Assembly (NCBI GenBank): GCA_012038135.1
Contig: JAAVJQ010000014.1
Coordinates: 28,924 to 92,923, forward strand
Source: Salinimicrobium nanhaiense
GTDB lineage: Bacteria; Bacteroidota; Bacteroidia; Flavobacteriales; Flavobacteriaceae
Length of the DNA: 64,000 nt
Reading direction: 5' to 3'
This document shows positions 51,189 through 59,711 of the stretch, one piece after another; position 1 is the first letter of the stretch, and every line of letters begins with the position of its first letter. The notes under the pieces are model-generated. The model had not been told where the DNA came from. It worked only from the letters and a program-made list of their open reading frames with translations, and did not search any database. Made by a program: the position numbers and the translations under genes.

Positions 51189-52301
51189 ATGACATTTAAG
51201 GAGCTGGGAGTTTCAGAAGACATTATTAAAGGCTTACAGGAGATGGGGATCAATACCCCCACCAAAATACAGGAAGCAGCTATTCCGGTACTTACCGAAG
51301 GAGGTGTTGACTTTGTTGGTCAGGCGCAAACCGGTACAGGAAAGACTGCAGCCTTCGGTTTGCCACTGCTCGCACAGATCGATCCGGCAAAAGAAGAAGT
51401 CCAGGCACTCATTCTCGCACCTACAAGAGAATTGGGTCAACAAATCGCAAGGCAACTCTTTAAATTCACCAAGTACAGCGATAAGATCTTTACTGAAGCT
51501 GTTTATGGTGGGGAAAAGATCGATATCCAGATCGCACGACTAAACAGGCCCACCCAAATTATAGTTGCCACGCCCGGCCGGCTCATCGACCTAATGAAAA
51601 GAAAAGCAGTAGACATAAGGAAGATCAAAACCCTGGTGCTTGATGAGGCAGATGAAATGTTGAGCATGGGATTTAAAAATGATCTTACCACAATCCTGGA
51701 TGCTACGGCTTCGAAAGAAAGAAATGTGTGGTTATTTTCCGCAACTATTCCCCAGGACCTCAATGAGATCATCAACAAGTATGTCAATAAAGGAGCCCGT
51801 AGGGTAAATATTGATAAACAGGATGCAGTGAATACGGGTATTCAGCATCAGTTTGTTTCGGGGGAGGATAACAGCAAGCTGGATACTCTGGCTTATTTTC
51901 TAAAATCCATGGGTAAGAAGAGGGGTATCATCTTCACCAGGACAAAAACTGCGGCGCGTACGCTTTCACAGCAATTGGCTGCCAAGAATTATGAAGTCGG
52001 TCTACTGGAAGGAGATATGCTTCAAAAGGACAGGGACAAGGTAATGCGTGCCTTTAAAAACAAAAACCTGAGGCTGATGGTCTCTACAGATGTAGCTGCC
52101 CGCGGAATTGACGTGGCAAATCTCGCTTTTGTAGTACACTACCAAATGCCAGATCAAACGGAATACTACACTCACCGAAGCGGCCGTACTGCCAGAGCCG
52201 GAAATACAGGAATTTCTATTGCCCTGGTGAATCAATTCGAGCTTAAGAAGCTAAAACAAATGGAAAGAGAGCTGGGTATAAGGTTTACCCAGATAAGGTA
52301 A
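51189..52301 (+). CDS. DEAD-box RNA helicase, core only
   Basis: A 370-residue ATP-dependent RNA helicase. All motifs are present: Q motif (NTPTKIQEAAIP), I (AQTGTGKTAAFGLPL), Ia (APTRELGQQ), II (LDEADEMLSMGF), III (FSATIP), IV-V (GIIFTRTKTAARTL; STDVAARGIDVANL) and VI (HRSGRTARAG). It ends soon after the second RecA domain (KQMERELGIRFTQIR), with no RNA-binding tail such as the DbpA-type or basic extension of DeaD/RhlE proteins. Its role, probably in ribosome assembly or mRNA turnover, therefore depends on partners. A TATCTTCG element (51169-51176) resembles the -7 consensus. Confidence 0.93.
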   Translation: MTFKELGVSEDIIKGLQEMGINTPTKIQEAAIPVLTEGGVDFVGQAQTGTGKTAAFGLPLLAQIDPAKEEVQALILAPTRELGQQIARQLFKFTKYSDKIFTEAVYGGEKIDIQIARLNRPTQIIVATPGRLIDLMKRKAVDIRKIKTLVLDEADEMLSMGFKNDLTTILDATASKERNVWLFSATIPQDLNEIINKYVNKGARRVNIDKQDAVNTGIQHQFVSGEDNSKLDTLAYFLKSMGKKRGIIFTRTKTAARTLSQQLAAKNYEVGLLEGDMLQKDRDKVMRAFKNKNLRLMVSTDVAARGIDVANLAFVVHYQMPDQTEYYTHRSGRTARAGNTGISIALVNQFELKKLKQMERELGIRFTQIR

Positions 52302-52514
52302 CTAAAGGAGGAAGCAGAATTTTTTGTCCAATTTGGTTTCTATGGTGTTGTAAACAAATTTCTATGCCTGCAGTACAAATTTGAGATCCCGTTTCACCTT
52401 GTATAACTGCTGAAAATGTCTGATAGTTTTCAGTTATATGAGTAGTGAAAATCCGGTTTAATCCTTTCGGCCACAACATAAGGATTTAGAGGTAGTGATC
52501 CATAGAAATATGAC

Positions 52515-53141
52515 CTATACGATCTTAAAGATCACGAGTGCATAGCCATAGAACCTAATAAATCTAAGCAGACCAAACAAAAGATAATACCTGAATTTAT
52601 AATTGATGATTCCCGCCGCAACACTGGTAACAGCAAACGGGATAGGTAAAAGGGCACCAACTACAATTAAAAAACCACCCCACTTTTCGGTATTTTTGAT
52701 GTGTTTGGACATTTTGTTTTCCATAGCGCGGTGTACAGCGGGGATCCTTGTGATCGCTTTACCAATCCAGTAGGAAATAATACCTCCCACGTAGGAAGCT
52801 AACGCCAGGAAACTAAGGAAAAGTACCGGCATGGCAGATTTTCCTGCCCATGCGATGAACAATTCGGGCGGCACCAATCCAAGCCCTATAGACTCCGAAG
52901 CCAGGAAAACAGAGATGATCCCCAGTGGTGAAAAGGTTTCGGTAACAGTAACCAGTACACTGTTGATGTTGATCACATATTCATTTATGGCAAATAAAGC
53001 CGCCAAAAATAGGATGACCGGTAAGATCGCTTTTTTGAGGCTTGCGCCTACAAATCTGTAAAATCCTGTGTAACTATAGTATTGGTGTAGAAGTTTCCAA
53101 CGGGGTTTTTTATTCAATACAACTTCATTTTTCTTCTTCAT
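52515..53141 (-). CDS. VTT-domain (DedA/SNARE-associated-like) membrane protein
   Basis: A 208-residue membrane protein with a VTT fold: LKKAILPVILFLAALFAINE, a second helix at ETFSPLGIISVFLASESIGL, the re-entrant-type phrase GLVPPELFIAWAGKSAMP and YVGGIISYWIGKAI, then GGFLIVVGALLPIPFAVTSV. VTT proteins are proposed lipid scramblases or flippases. The start is ATG 53141; the TTG two codons upstream is ignored. The 213-bp gap downstream to the helicase (52302-52514) holds no feature I can support. Confidence 0.8.
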   Translation of the reverse strand: MKKKNEVVLNKKPRWKLLHQYYSYTGFYRFVGASLKKAILPVILFLAALFAINEYVININSVLVTVTETFSPLGIISVFLASESIGLGLVPPELFIAWAGKSAMPVLFLSFLALASYVGGIISYWIGKAITRIPAVHRAMENKMSKHIKNTEKWGGFLIVVGALLPIPFAVTSVAAGIINYKFRYYLLFGLLRFIRFYGYALVIFKIV

Positions 53142-53214
53142 TATCAATCGGGAATTAAAAAGCTCCTGTACCCAAAGCTATTCAATTATTAAGCCATAAG
53201 GACCAAACAAAAGG

Positions 53215-53592
53215 TTAATTCTCTTCTGCGTATGCGATTAGATTATCGCGGTATTCCTTGAGGTCGATCTCGTTAAGCTTGTTGTTTGATTCTGCGATCA
53301 GGGAAAGAAGGTAATCAAGACTTTCCTTTGGATCCACATCATTTGCTTCAGGATTATCTGCTTCAAATTCTTCAAGGGGTTCATCTTCAGGAATTGGAAT
53401 ATCAAAGGTCTGGTAGGTTTCGATATGCTCATAAGTAAGCCTAATCACCTTTGCCAGCAACGGATTCTTTTCTTCAATGGCATAAGGTCGCAATTCCTTT
53501 AGGTCGTCAACAATGGTGTTGATAATAATGCCATTGCGCATAAGGTCGCGCTGTATTTTATTCAGAAGTTTTTGTGCCTTTTGATTTTCCAA
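53215..53592 (-). CDS. Conserved acidic cytoplasmic protein of unknown function
   Basis: A protein of about 125 residues from TTG 53592 (MENQKAQKLLNKIQRDLMRN); the frame stays open for 15 more codons upstream. It is helical, with NTIVDDLKELRPYAIEEKNP and VIRLTYEHIETYQTFDIPIP, then an acidic linker (EDEPLEEFEADNPEANDVDP) and a C-terminal helix. There is no membrane segment. A TATCTTTG element at 53664-53671 is its likely promoter. I recall similar proteins in Flavobacteriia without assigned function. Confidence 0.65.
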   Translation of the reverse strand: MENQKAQKLLNKIQRDLMRNGIIINTIVDDLKELRPYAIEEKNPLLAKVIRLTYEHIETYQTFDIPIPEDEPLEEFEADNPEANDVDPKESLDYLLSLIAESNNKLNEIDLKEYRDNLIAYAEEN

Positions 53593-53663
53593 CGTAAAGA
53601 ATTTTGATAAAACAATAATTAATCCTTGAAAAAGCACATTTTTAGGACCCTTTCAGGAGGTTG

Positions 53664-53671
53664 CAAAGATA
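53664..53671 (-). promoter_or_regulatory. -7 element of the acidic protein gene
   Basis: The minus strand reads TATCTTTG, an exact TAnnTTTG match; a start near 53657 leaves a 65-nt leader to TTG 53592. Confidence 0.45.
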
Positions 53672-53835
53672 ATTGATTCTCCCTGTAAATCGTATTACTT
53701 CTTTTAAAGATTTTTGCTTCTGAAGTTAAAATTTCTGAAATTCATTTCCGGGCTGAAGAATTAACAAAGCCTTACAAACAGGTCTTTGAAATTGGTGGAG
53801 AGATATGGTAGTTTTATACTGAAAAATTTAAAAAA

Positions 53836-54555
53836 ATGGATAGTTTAAATAATAAGGTCGCTTTCGTCACCGGCGGAAGCAAAGGAATAGGTTATGGTGT
53901 GGCTGCAGCACTTTCAGCAATGGGAGTACGAGTGGGAATCACCAGCCGTAATAAGGCAGAAGCAGAGAAGGCAGCTAAAGAGATTACCGCTTCAGGAAAA
54001 GGAGAGGTCATAGGAATTGAAGCCGATGTAAGAGATTTTGAAAGTCAGAAAAAAGCCATTCAGCAGGTAACCGGAAAATGGGGACAACTTGATGTGCTTG
54101 TAGCAAACGCCGGAGTTGGACTTTTTGGTTCTATTGAGGAACTAACTCCCGAACAATGGCAGCAAACGATCGACACCAATCTCACCGGAGTTTTCTATAG
54201 CCTTAAAGCAGCTGTGCCGGAGCTAAAAAAGAGCAAAGGTTACATCTTTACGATCTCCAGCCTGGCAGGAACCAATTTCTTCGCAGGAGGTGCAGCTTAT
54301 AACGCCAGTAAGTTTGGAGTGACCGGTTTTACCCAGGCAGTCATGCTTGATCTTAGAAACTATGATATCAAGGTAACTACCATTATGCCGGGTTCTGTTG
54401 CGACTCATTTTAATGACCACGAACCTTCCGAACAAGATGCCTGGAAAATACAAAAAGAGGATATAGGTGAATTAGTGGTGGATCTTTTGAAGATGAATCA
54501 ACGGGCGTTGCCGAGTAAGATCGAAATAAGGCCTACAAAACCGCCGCAAAAATAA
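53836..54555 (+). CDS. Short-chain dehydrogenase/reductase
   Basis: A 239-residue classical SDR. It has the cofactor motif VTGGSKGIGYGVAAAL, NAGVGLFGSIEELT, catalytic Ser in IFTISSLAGTNFFAGG, and Tyr-x3-Lys in AAYNASKFGVTGFT. An Arg-containing segment after the second strand (ITSRNKAEAEKAAKE) suggests NADP(H). The C-terminus (MNQRALPSKIEIRPTKPPQK) resembles the SDR branch of sepiapterin-reductase-like enzymes. The substrate is unknown. It converges with the alpha/beta hydrolase gene. Confidence 0.9.
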   Translation: MDSLNNKVAFVTGGSKGIGYGVAAALSAMGVRVGITSRNKAEAEKAAKEITASGKGEVIGIEADVRDFESQKKAIQQVTGKWGQLDVLVANAGVGLFGSIEELTPEQWQQTIDTNLTGVFYSLKAAVPELKKSKGYIFTISSLAGTNFFAGGAAYNASKFGVTGFTQAVMLDLRNYDIKVTTIMPGSVATHFNDHEPSEQDAWKIQKEDIGELVVDLLKMNQRALPSKIEIRPTKPPQK

Positions 54556-54570
54556 TTCTACAGAGGTGTC

Positions 54571-54598
54571 AAAAAGGAGGTTTTAAGCCTCCTTTTTT
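54571..54598. terminator. Bidirectional terminator between SDR and hydrolase genes
   Basis: AAAAAGGAGG (54571-54580) pairs with CCTCCTTTTT (54588-54597) around a 7-nt loop. The stop codon of the hydrolase gene (54583-54585) lies in the loop and its last codons form one arm. Confidence 0.85.
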
Positions 54599-55491
54599 GA
54601 TGTCTTTAAATGAACAGCTTTTGCCAGCTCTACAATTTTATCGGCTATGGAAAGCCATGCCTCTTCCTGCAGGAGGTGTTTTGACCTTAGCACATGGATC
54701 TCTCTTAATCCTGCCGCTTTTTTGATCTCTTCTCCATAATTTTCTAAAGTTAGGGCGGGATCCTTGCTTCCCCAAATCGCCTGTACAGGATAATTCACAT
54801 TTTGAACCGCCTTAAGACAAAGCGCTCTGAATTCCCGAGAGCTGTCAAAGTTGCGCATGATCTTTAAAAAGGCTTTTCCGTTATCACCTTTTTTAAGAAG
54901 ATCTATATAGGCATTTATTTCTGAGCTTGAGATCCTGGAGGCATTTACCACCCCCACACTTTTGAACATTACCGGCCAGGTGAGATGCGACATCATTTTT
55001 AACTCAGCTTCTCCTAAAACCCTTTTCTCAAAAGGTTTCATAAAAACAGGTTTCTGAAAATTAACCACATCTATCCAGGTGTTGAGAATGGTCAAAGACA
55101 TGATCCTGTTCGCATGACGGGCAGCCAGGGCAAATCCTATCGGGCCACCCACGTCATGCACCACCAGGTGGAATTTTTTCAGTTTTAAAGCCTTTGCAGC
55201 TTTATATATGAATTCTGAAAGATTTGAGAAAGAGTATTCGAAATCTTTAGGACGGTCTGTAAGGCCCAGACCCGGTAGATCAATACCCACTCCTTTATAT
55301 CCCTTTTTTTCAAGAGATCGCAGCACTTTTCTGTAAAGAAAGGAAGAGGTGGGGACGCCGTGAATGCATAAAACGGTTTCTCCACGACCGTATTTCAAGG
55401 CGAAAGTCTTAATGCCATCAACATCAAAATATGTTCCCGAAGCTTCATGCTCCCCAATCACCTCTGCGACAGATCTTTCCTTTTTTGCCAT
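54583..55491 (-). CDS. Alpha/beta hydrolase with Asp nucleophile (haloalkane dehalogenase/epoxide hydrolase-like)
   Basis: A 302-residue alpha/beta hydrolase. The oxyanion segment is LCIHGVPTSSFLYRKVL, the nucleophile elbow is LVVHDVGGPIGFALA with Asp in place of Ser, and the catalytic His is probably in RSKHLLQEEA. An Asp nucleophile is the mark of haloalkane dehalogenases, fluoroacetate dehalogenases and epoxide hydrolases. GVGIDLPGLGLTDRPKDFEY is also typical of that group. The actual substrate cannot be told. It starts 8 bp after the DJ-1-like gene on the same strand, so the two form an operon. Confidence 0.88.
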   Translation of the reverse strand: MAKKERSVAEVIGEHEASGTYFDVDGIKTFALKYGRGETVLCIHGVPTSSFLYRKVLRSLEKKGYKGVGIDLPGLGLTDRPKDFEYSFSNLSEFIYKAAKALKLKKFHLVVHDVGGPIGFALAARHANRIMSLTILNTWIDVVNFQKPVFMKPFEKRVLGEAELKMMSHLTWPVMFKSVGVVNASRISSSEINAYIDLLKKGDNGKAFLKIMRNFDSSREFRALCLKAVQNVNYPVQAIWGSKDPALTLENYGEEIKKAAGLREIHVLRSKHLLQEEAWLSIADKIVELAKAVHLKTSKKEA

Positions 55492-55499
55492 AAATGCTC

Positions 55500-56177
55500 C
55501 TATTTTTGAAGCAATCTTAGCAGTTCTCTCGCAGCTTTTTCTGAAGAAGCTGGATTTTGTCCGGTGACAAGTTTTCCGTCCACCATTACATAGGAGCTCC
55601 AGTCATCACCTTTGCTGTAATTGGCTCCCATTTGGTTCATTTTATCCTCCACAAGAAACGGTACCACATTGGTAAGGCCTACAGCTTCTTCTTCAGAATT
55701 AGCAAAACCGGTCACATTTTTACCCCTTACCAGAGGTTCTTTATTTTCTTCTACATTTCCAAGAACTCCCGGGGCATGACACACAAAAGCCATGGGCTTG
55801 ATCTGCCTGTTGAATTCTTCAATAAGAGCAATAGAATTCAGATCATTGGCAAGATCCCAAAGAGGGCCGTGTCCACCGGGATAAAAAACTCCGTCAAATT
55901 CTGAGGCGTCAACATGCTCGAGTTTTTTGGTCATGGACAGTTTCTTTTGCAGCTCCTCATCTTTATTAAAACGTTTGGTGGCTTCAGTTTGTGCATCTTC
56001 GGTAGTACTTGCAGGATCAATAGGAGGTTGTCCGCCTTTAGGTGATGCGAGTACTACTTCTGCACCTGCATCGGCCAGCACATAATAGGGAGCGGCGAAT
56101 TCTTCCACCCAAAATCCTGTTTTTTTACCTGTATCTCCCAGTTTATCATGGGAGGTAAGAACCATTAAAATCTTCAT
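55500..56177 (-). CDS. DJ-1/PfpI superfamily protein (Hsp31-like)
   Basis: A 225-residue DJ-1/PfpI protein. Nucleophilic Cys lies in PMAFVCHAPGVLGNVEENKE, and the conserved acidic position and PGGHGPLWDLAND loop match the Hsp31/HchA-like subgroup. The opening KILMVLTSHDKLGDTGKKTG and EEFAAPYYVLADAG are typical of glutathione-independent glyoxalase III and protein deglycase-like members. It is likely to detoxify dicarbonyls. It is upstream of the alpha/beta hydrolase in a two-gene operon. Confidence 0.9.
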   Translation of the reverse strand: MKILMVLTSHDKLGDTGKKTGFWVEEFAAPYYVLADAGAEVVLASPKGGQPPIDPASTTEDAQTEATKRFNKDEELQKKLSMTKKLEHVDASEFDGVFYPGGHGPLWDLANDLNSIALIEEFNRQIKPMAFVCHAPGVLGNVEENKEPLVRGKNVTGFANSEEEAVGLTNVVPFLVEDKMNQMGANYSKGDDWSSYVMVDGKLVTGQNPASSEKAARELLRLLQK

Positions 56178-56338
56178 AGTTTTATTTTTTTGATGAGAAA
56201 AAGCTAATTTTTTCAGCTTTGCTTAAAATTACAATGCTCCCTGTGCACAGCCAAGACTGCTTTACTAATTAAAGGTTAAATGTGCGGTGAAGAACCCATT
56301 TTTCAAGCGTTGTTAGGGTGGCTAATTTTAAAAGGGTT

Positions 56339-56346
56339 TAGCTTTG
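56339..56346 (+). promoter_or_regulatory. -7 element of the FUSC-family gene
   Basis: TAGCTTTG fits TAnnTTTG. It overlaps the TTG at 56344, so translation must begin further down; TTG 56365 is the next candidate. Confidence 0.45.
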
Positions 56347-56364
56347 TACAAAATTTCTCAGGGC

Positions 56365-58584
56365 TTGAATCTTTTTCAACATTTAAAAGACTTCTTTAAT
56401 CTTTTTCGTACTGCCGAATTCTCTAAAGGGATCCGCTTTGCCGTGGCAGCCATTGTGCCGCTGCTCGTAACAGCTTATTTTGGTGTCATTGAAATTGGAA
56501 TGGCTATGGCCATTGGAGTTTTGCTTACCTCCCCCAGCGATGTGCCCGGCAGCCTTAGGAGGCGGGTGATTGGAGTTTCCCTTTCTGTTGTTATCGCCGT
56601 TTTTGCTACTCTGGTTATTGGGTTTTCCCTTACGCATCCGGCGATCTTCATCCCTGTGTTGGTGCTGCTTACCTTTCATTTTTCAATGATCTCAGTCTTT
56701 GGTTTTAGGGCATCATTAATAGCATTTTCAGGCTTATTTGCGGTGGTGCTAAGTATGGCGCAGGTAGCTTCGGAAGGTGGGATAATCCTCCACTCATTAT
56801 GGATAGGTGCCGGGGGAGTATGGTACCTGCTTTTTTCACTTACTCTTCATTATCTTTTACGCCGAAGAGAAACCGACCAGCTTTTAGCTGAAGCTTTCGA
56901 GTTAACTGCCGACTATCTTAAGATCCGCGCCCGGCTCATGGGTGAAAAAGGGGAAAACAGGGAGAAACTTGAGAAGGAGGTTTTCGACCTGCAAACTGCT
57001 ATCAATGAAAAACATGAATTGATTAGGGAGATGCTCATCACCAGGCGCAGGAATTTTGGACGGTCGGGGATGGTGAGAAAACGACTTCTCATCTTTATGG
57101 AATTGGTAGACATCCTGGAGCTGAGTATGGCAAACCCGGTGAATTATCAAAGAATGGAGGAGCTTTTTGTAGAACATCCGGAAAAAATTGGACTGGTAAA
57201 GGACTGGAGCTTTATTATGGCAGAAAACCTGAAAATGATAGCAGGGGTAATGCTGGGCAAGAAGAATTCCGGGGATAATGAATCCTTACATCTTAAAAAA
57301 GCAGAAGTATGGCAGAATTTTGAAGCCTTTGCGACTTCTGCCAGATCTTCTGAAGAAAATGAGGTGCTATTAGTTTACAAAAACCTCCTGAACTTTAAGG
57401 AAAAACAGTATCAAAAGATCCTTTCCATAGAACGTTTACTAAAAGAGTGGGAAGAGAATAAGGAGTTTCGAATCATACGGAAAGATGCCGCTAAATTTCT
57501 TACTACCCCAGATTATAACCTGAAAACCCTGCAGGAGCACCTGGATCTAAAATCTCCAATTTTCAGGCATTCTCTGCGGCTTACTGTGACCCTGGTAATA
57601 GGTTATGCGATAGGGAACTTTTTTGCAGTTCAGAATGCCTATTGGATACTGCTGACTATTTTGGTGATCATGCGTCCTGGTTATGCCCTCACCAGGGACA
57701 GGTTCAAACAGCGGTTATACGGAACAATAATTGGTGGGGCAGTGGCAGTGTCGCTGGTATTGCTAATAAGAAACCAGGTAGTTTATGGTGTTCTTGCTGT
57801 AATTTCTCTCATCCTGGCTCACTCTATGATCCAACGGAATTATAAGACTGCTGCTGCTTTTATTACTCTCAACGTGGTTTTCGTTTATAGTCTTTTACGT
57901 CCGGATGTTTTACAGGTGATTCAGTACAGGGTGCTTGATACCGCAGTTGGTGCCGGGTTGGCTTTCTTAGGAGCTAAATTCCTGTGGCCAACATGGGAGT
58001 ATTCGGTAATTCAGAATTTTATCAGGGAAAGCATTAAAGCTAATAGCAATTTTATAAAAGAAATAGAGGCCTTCTACCGGAACAAAAGCAGTTTACCTGC
58101 CTCATACCGATTGGCCCGTAAACATGCCTTCTTAGCAATGGGAGATCTAAATGCAGCTTTTCAACGTATGGCGCAGGAACCGGGAACTGAAAAAGGGCAT
58201 TTGGAAGCAACTTTTAAGATCGTTTCCCTTAATCAGGAATTTCTTTCGGGCGCAGCATCCCTGGGGACCTTTATTAGATCTCATCCTACGACTGAAGCTT
58301 CAGAACATTTCAGGAATTATATGACTGCAATACGTCAAAACCTCGAAGCTTCAGAAGGAATAATGGCTTCTGATTTCCTTGAGCTTTCAGAAGCAATAAG
58401 GAACGCAGAGCGATTTTATGAAGATCTTTATGAAAAGTTGCTTGGCATGAACAGGGAGATTAACCGACGGGAGAAGAAAGCCGTGCGCGAAAGGCTGGAG
58501 GAGGTACAGTTACTTATGGACAGGCTAAAGTGGCTTTTGGAGATTAGTGACAGTATCAAAAAGCAGCAGGCTTTAAAAGCATAA
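56365..58584 (+). CDS. FUSC-family membrane protein (YccS-like)
   Basis: A ~739-residue inner-membrane protein with two blocks of about six transmembrane helices (residues ~15-160 and ~400-540), each followed by a long cytoplasmic helical domain. The second block has the FUSC phrase YAIGNFFAVQNAYWILLTIL, then VIMRPGYALTRDRFKQRLYG and GTIIGGAVAVSLVLLIRN. This architecture matches YccS/YhfK and the aromatic-acid exporter AaeB group; efflux of small organic anions is likely. The frame is open from TTG 56344, but the promoter element there favours TTG 56365 (MNLFQHLKDFFNLF). No membrane-fusion partner gene is adjacent. Confidence 0.85.
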   Translation: MNLFQHLKDFFNLFRTAEFSKGIRFAVAAIVPLLVTAYFGVIEIGMAMAIGVLLTSPSDVPGSLRRRVIGVSLSVVIAVFATLVIGFSLTHPAIFIPVLVLLTFHFSMISVFGFRASLIAFSGLFAVVLSMAQVASEGGIILHSLWIGAGGVWYLLFSLTLHYLLRRRETDQLLAEAFELTADYLKIRARLMGEKGENREKLEKEVFDLQTAINEKHELIREMLITRRRNFGRSGMVRKRLLIFMELVDILELSMANPVNYQRMEELFVEHPEKIGLVKDWSFIMAENLKMIAGVMLGKKNSGDNESLHLKKAEVWQNFEAFATSARSSEENEVLLVYKNLLNFKEKQYQKILSIERLLKEWEENKEFRIIRKDAAKFLTTPDYNLKTLQEHLDLKSPIFRHSLRLTVTLVIGYAIGNFFAVQNAYWILLTILVIMRPGYALTRDRFKQRLYGTIIGGAVAVSLVLLIRNQVVYGVLAVISLILAHSMIQRNYKTAAAFITLNVVFVYSLLRPDVLQVIQYRVLDTAVGAGLAFLGAKFLWPTWEYSVIQNFIRESIKANSNFIKEIEAFYRNKSSLPASYRLARKHAFLAMGDLNAAFQRMAQEPGTEKGHLEATFKIVSLNQEFLSGAASLGTFIRSHPTTEASEHFRNYMTAIRQNLEASEGIMASDFLELSEAIRNAERFYEDLYEKLLGMNREINRREKKAVRERLEEVQLLMDRLKWLLEISDSIKKQQALKA

Positions 58585-58585
58585 A

Positions 58586-58604
58586 GCCACCCTTTGGAGG
58601 TGGC
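58586..58604 (-). terminator. Hairpin between the FUSC gene and the small basic gene
   Basis: GCCACC/GGTGGC with a 7-nt loop. On the minus strand it is followed by TTTATG; on the plus strand by CTAAAAAAA, so it better fits the minus-strand small gene. Weak T-tract. Confidence 0.45.
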
Positions 58605-58638
58605 CTAAAAAAATGCTACTAAGAATATTAGAACAAAA

Positions 58639-58740
58639 TTACTTTTTAGTGTTTTGCTTTCCAGATTTGTTATCCGATTTTTGGTCGCTCTTTTTAGAAG
58701 AGTCCTGCTTTTGTCCTGATTTCTTTTGGTCTTGTGCCAT
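58639..58740 (-). CDS. 33-residue hydrophilic Lys/Gln/Ser-rich peptide
   Basis: ATG at 58740 to TAA at 58639-58641 on the minus strand encodes 33 residues starting MAQDQKKSGQKQDSSKK. It is made almost entirely of Lys, Gln, Ser and Asp, with no hydrophobic residue except the initiator and one Ala, so it must be disordered. The rest of this 329-bp gap holds only a hairpin, a cysE promoter element and AT-rich DNA. The clean frame between a TAACTTTA-type element and a hairpin supports a real gene, possibly a nucleic-acid-binding or stress peptide. Without homologues in hand this is a tentative call. Confidence 0.5.
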   Translation of the reverse strand: MAQDQKKSGQKQDSSKKSDQKSDNKSGKQNTKK

Positions 58741-58889
58741 GGTTATAAGTTTTTGATTAATAATACTAAAGTTACAATACCCTGTAAAACAATGATTTGA
58801 AGGGCTGTTTTTTTAACCTTTCTTTTATAGTTAAATATTTTAGCATACAAAGGGAACTAAAACAGAAGCCGGCATTGGTTTGCATTTAG

Positions 58890-58897
58890 TAAATTTG
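58890..58897 (+). promoter_or_regulatory. -7 element of the cysE-cysM operon
   Basis: TAAATTTG fits TAnnTTTG; a start near 58904 leaves a leader of about 10 nt. Confidence 0.5.
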
Positions 58898-58913
58898 AGA
58901 AACATCATGTTTT

Positions 58914-59711
58914 ATGGAGCACAAGGATATTATAAGGAAGATCACCGAACAGAAGCAGCTGCCAAACTTAAGATTTAAAATAAAGGAAAAGGCTGAAGCT
59001 TTTACCAACCATTTGTTTTATACCCTGTTCGACCGGGATACAGCTGTCGAAGAAAACCTGGACCAGCTGGCGAGGGAATTCAAGGAGTTGGGAGACCTGG
59101 TTTGTTGGGAACCCGGGAAACCTTGTTCTGAGTTATGGGACGATTACTGTCAAAAACTGCCATACCTGCTGGAAAAGATCAACCTTGATGCTGTTGCTAT
59201 TGCAAATAACGATCCTGCAGCCAACTCTGTGGAGGAGGTTTATTTGTCTTATCCGGGATTTCTTGCCATTGCCGTTTACCGTCTAAGTCATGAATTCTTT
59301 AAAATGGGTTTACCATTGGTTCCCAGATTAATGACAGAGTGTGCTCATAAATTAACAGGGACAGATATTAATCCCGGTGCTCAAATTGGTGACTCGTTTT
59401 TTATTGATCATGCTACAGGAGTTGTCATAGGGGAGACCACGGTAATAAAGAACAATGTAAAACTTTACCAGGGAGTTACCTTAGGAGCCTTATATGTTGA
59501 AAGGGATCTTCGAAATATCAAAAGACATCCTACCATCGAAGATAACGTCACCATTTACGCTAACGCAACCATCTTGGGGGGTGATACAATAATTGGAGAA
59601 AATAGCATCATAGGAGGGAACGCATGGCTCACCAATTCTGTTCCTCCTAATTCCTTTGTTACCCACACCCCCACAATAAAAATTAGAAATCTTCAAAATT
59701 TTACAGAATAA
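58914..59711 (+). CDS. cysE: Serine O-acetyltransferase
   Basis: A 265-residue serine acetyltransferase (EpsC/CysE-like), which makes O-acetylserine from serine and acetyl-CoA. The N-terminal helical domain is followed by YPGFLAIAVYRLSHEFF, and the hexapeptide beta-helix begins with DINPGAQIGDSFFIDHATGV (catalytic Asp-His region), GVVIGETTVIKNNVKLYQGV and RHPTIEDNVTIYANATILGG. The C-terminal tail that binds cysteine synthase in E. coli (ending in Ile) is absent; this protein ends LQNFTE. Its stop overlaps the cysM start (TAATG). Confidence 0.95.
   Translation: MEHKDIIRKITEQKQLPNLRFKIKEKAEAFTNHLFYTLFDRDTAVEENLDQLAREFKELGDLVCWEPGKPCSELWDDYCQKLPYLLEKINLDAVAIANNDPAANSVEEVYLSYPGFLAIAVYRLSHEFFKMGLPLVPRLMTECAHKLTGTDINPGAQIGDSFFIDHATGVVIGETTVIKNNVKLYQGVTLGALYVERDLRNIKRHPTIEDNVTIYANATILGGDTIIGENSIIGGNAWLTNSVPPNSFVTHTPTIKIRNLQNFTE

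Noticed and set aside
52285..52479. Minus-strand 64-codon frame after the DEAD-box helicase
   Set aside because: It overlaps the end of the helicase gene and has no recognisable feature or promoter; the gap 52302-52514 is left unassigned.
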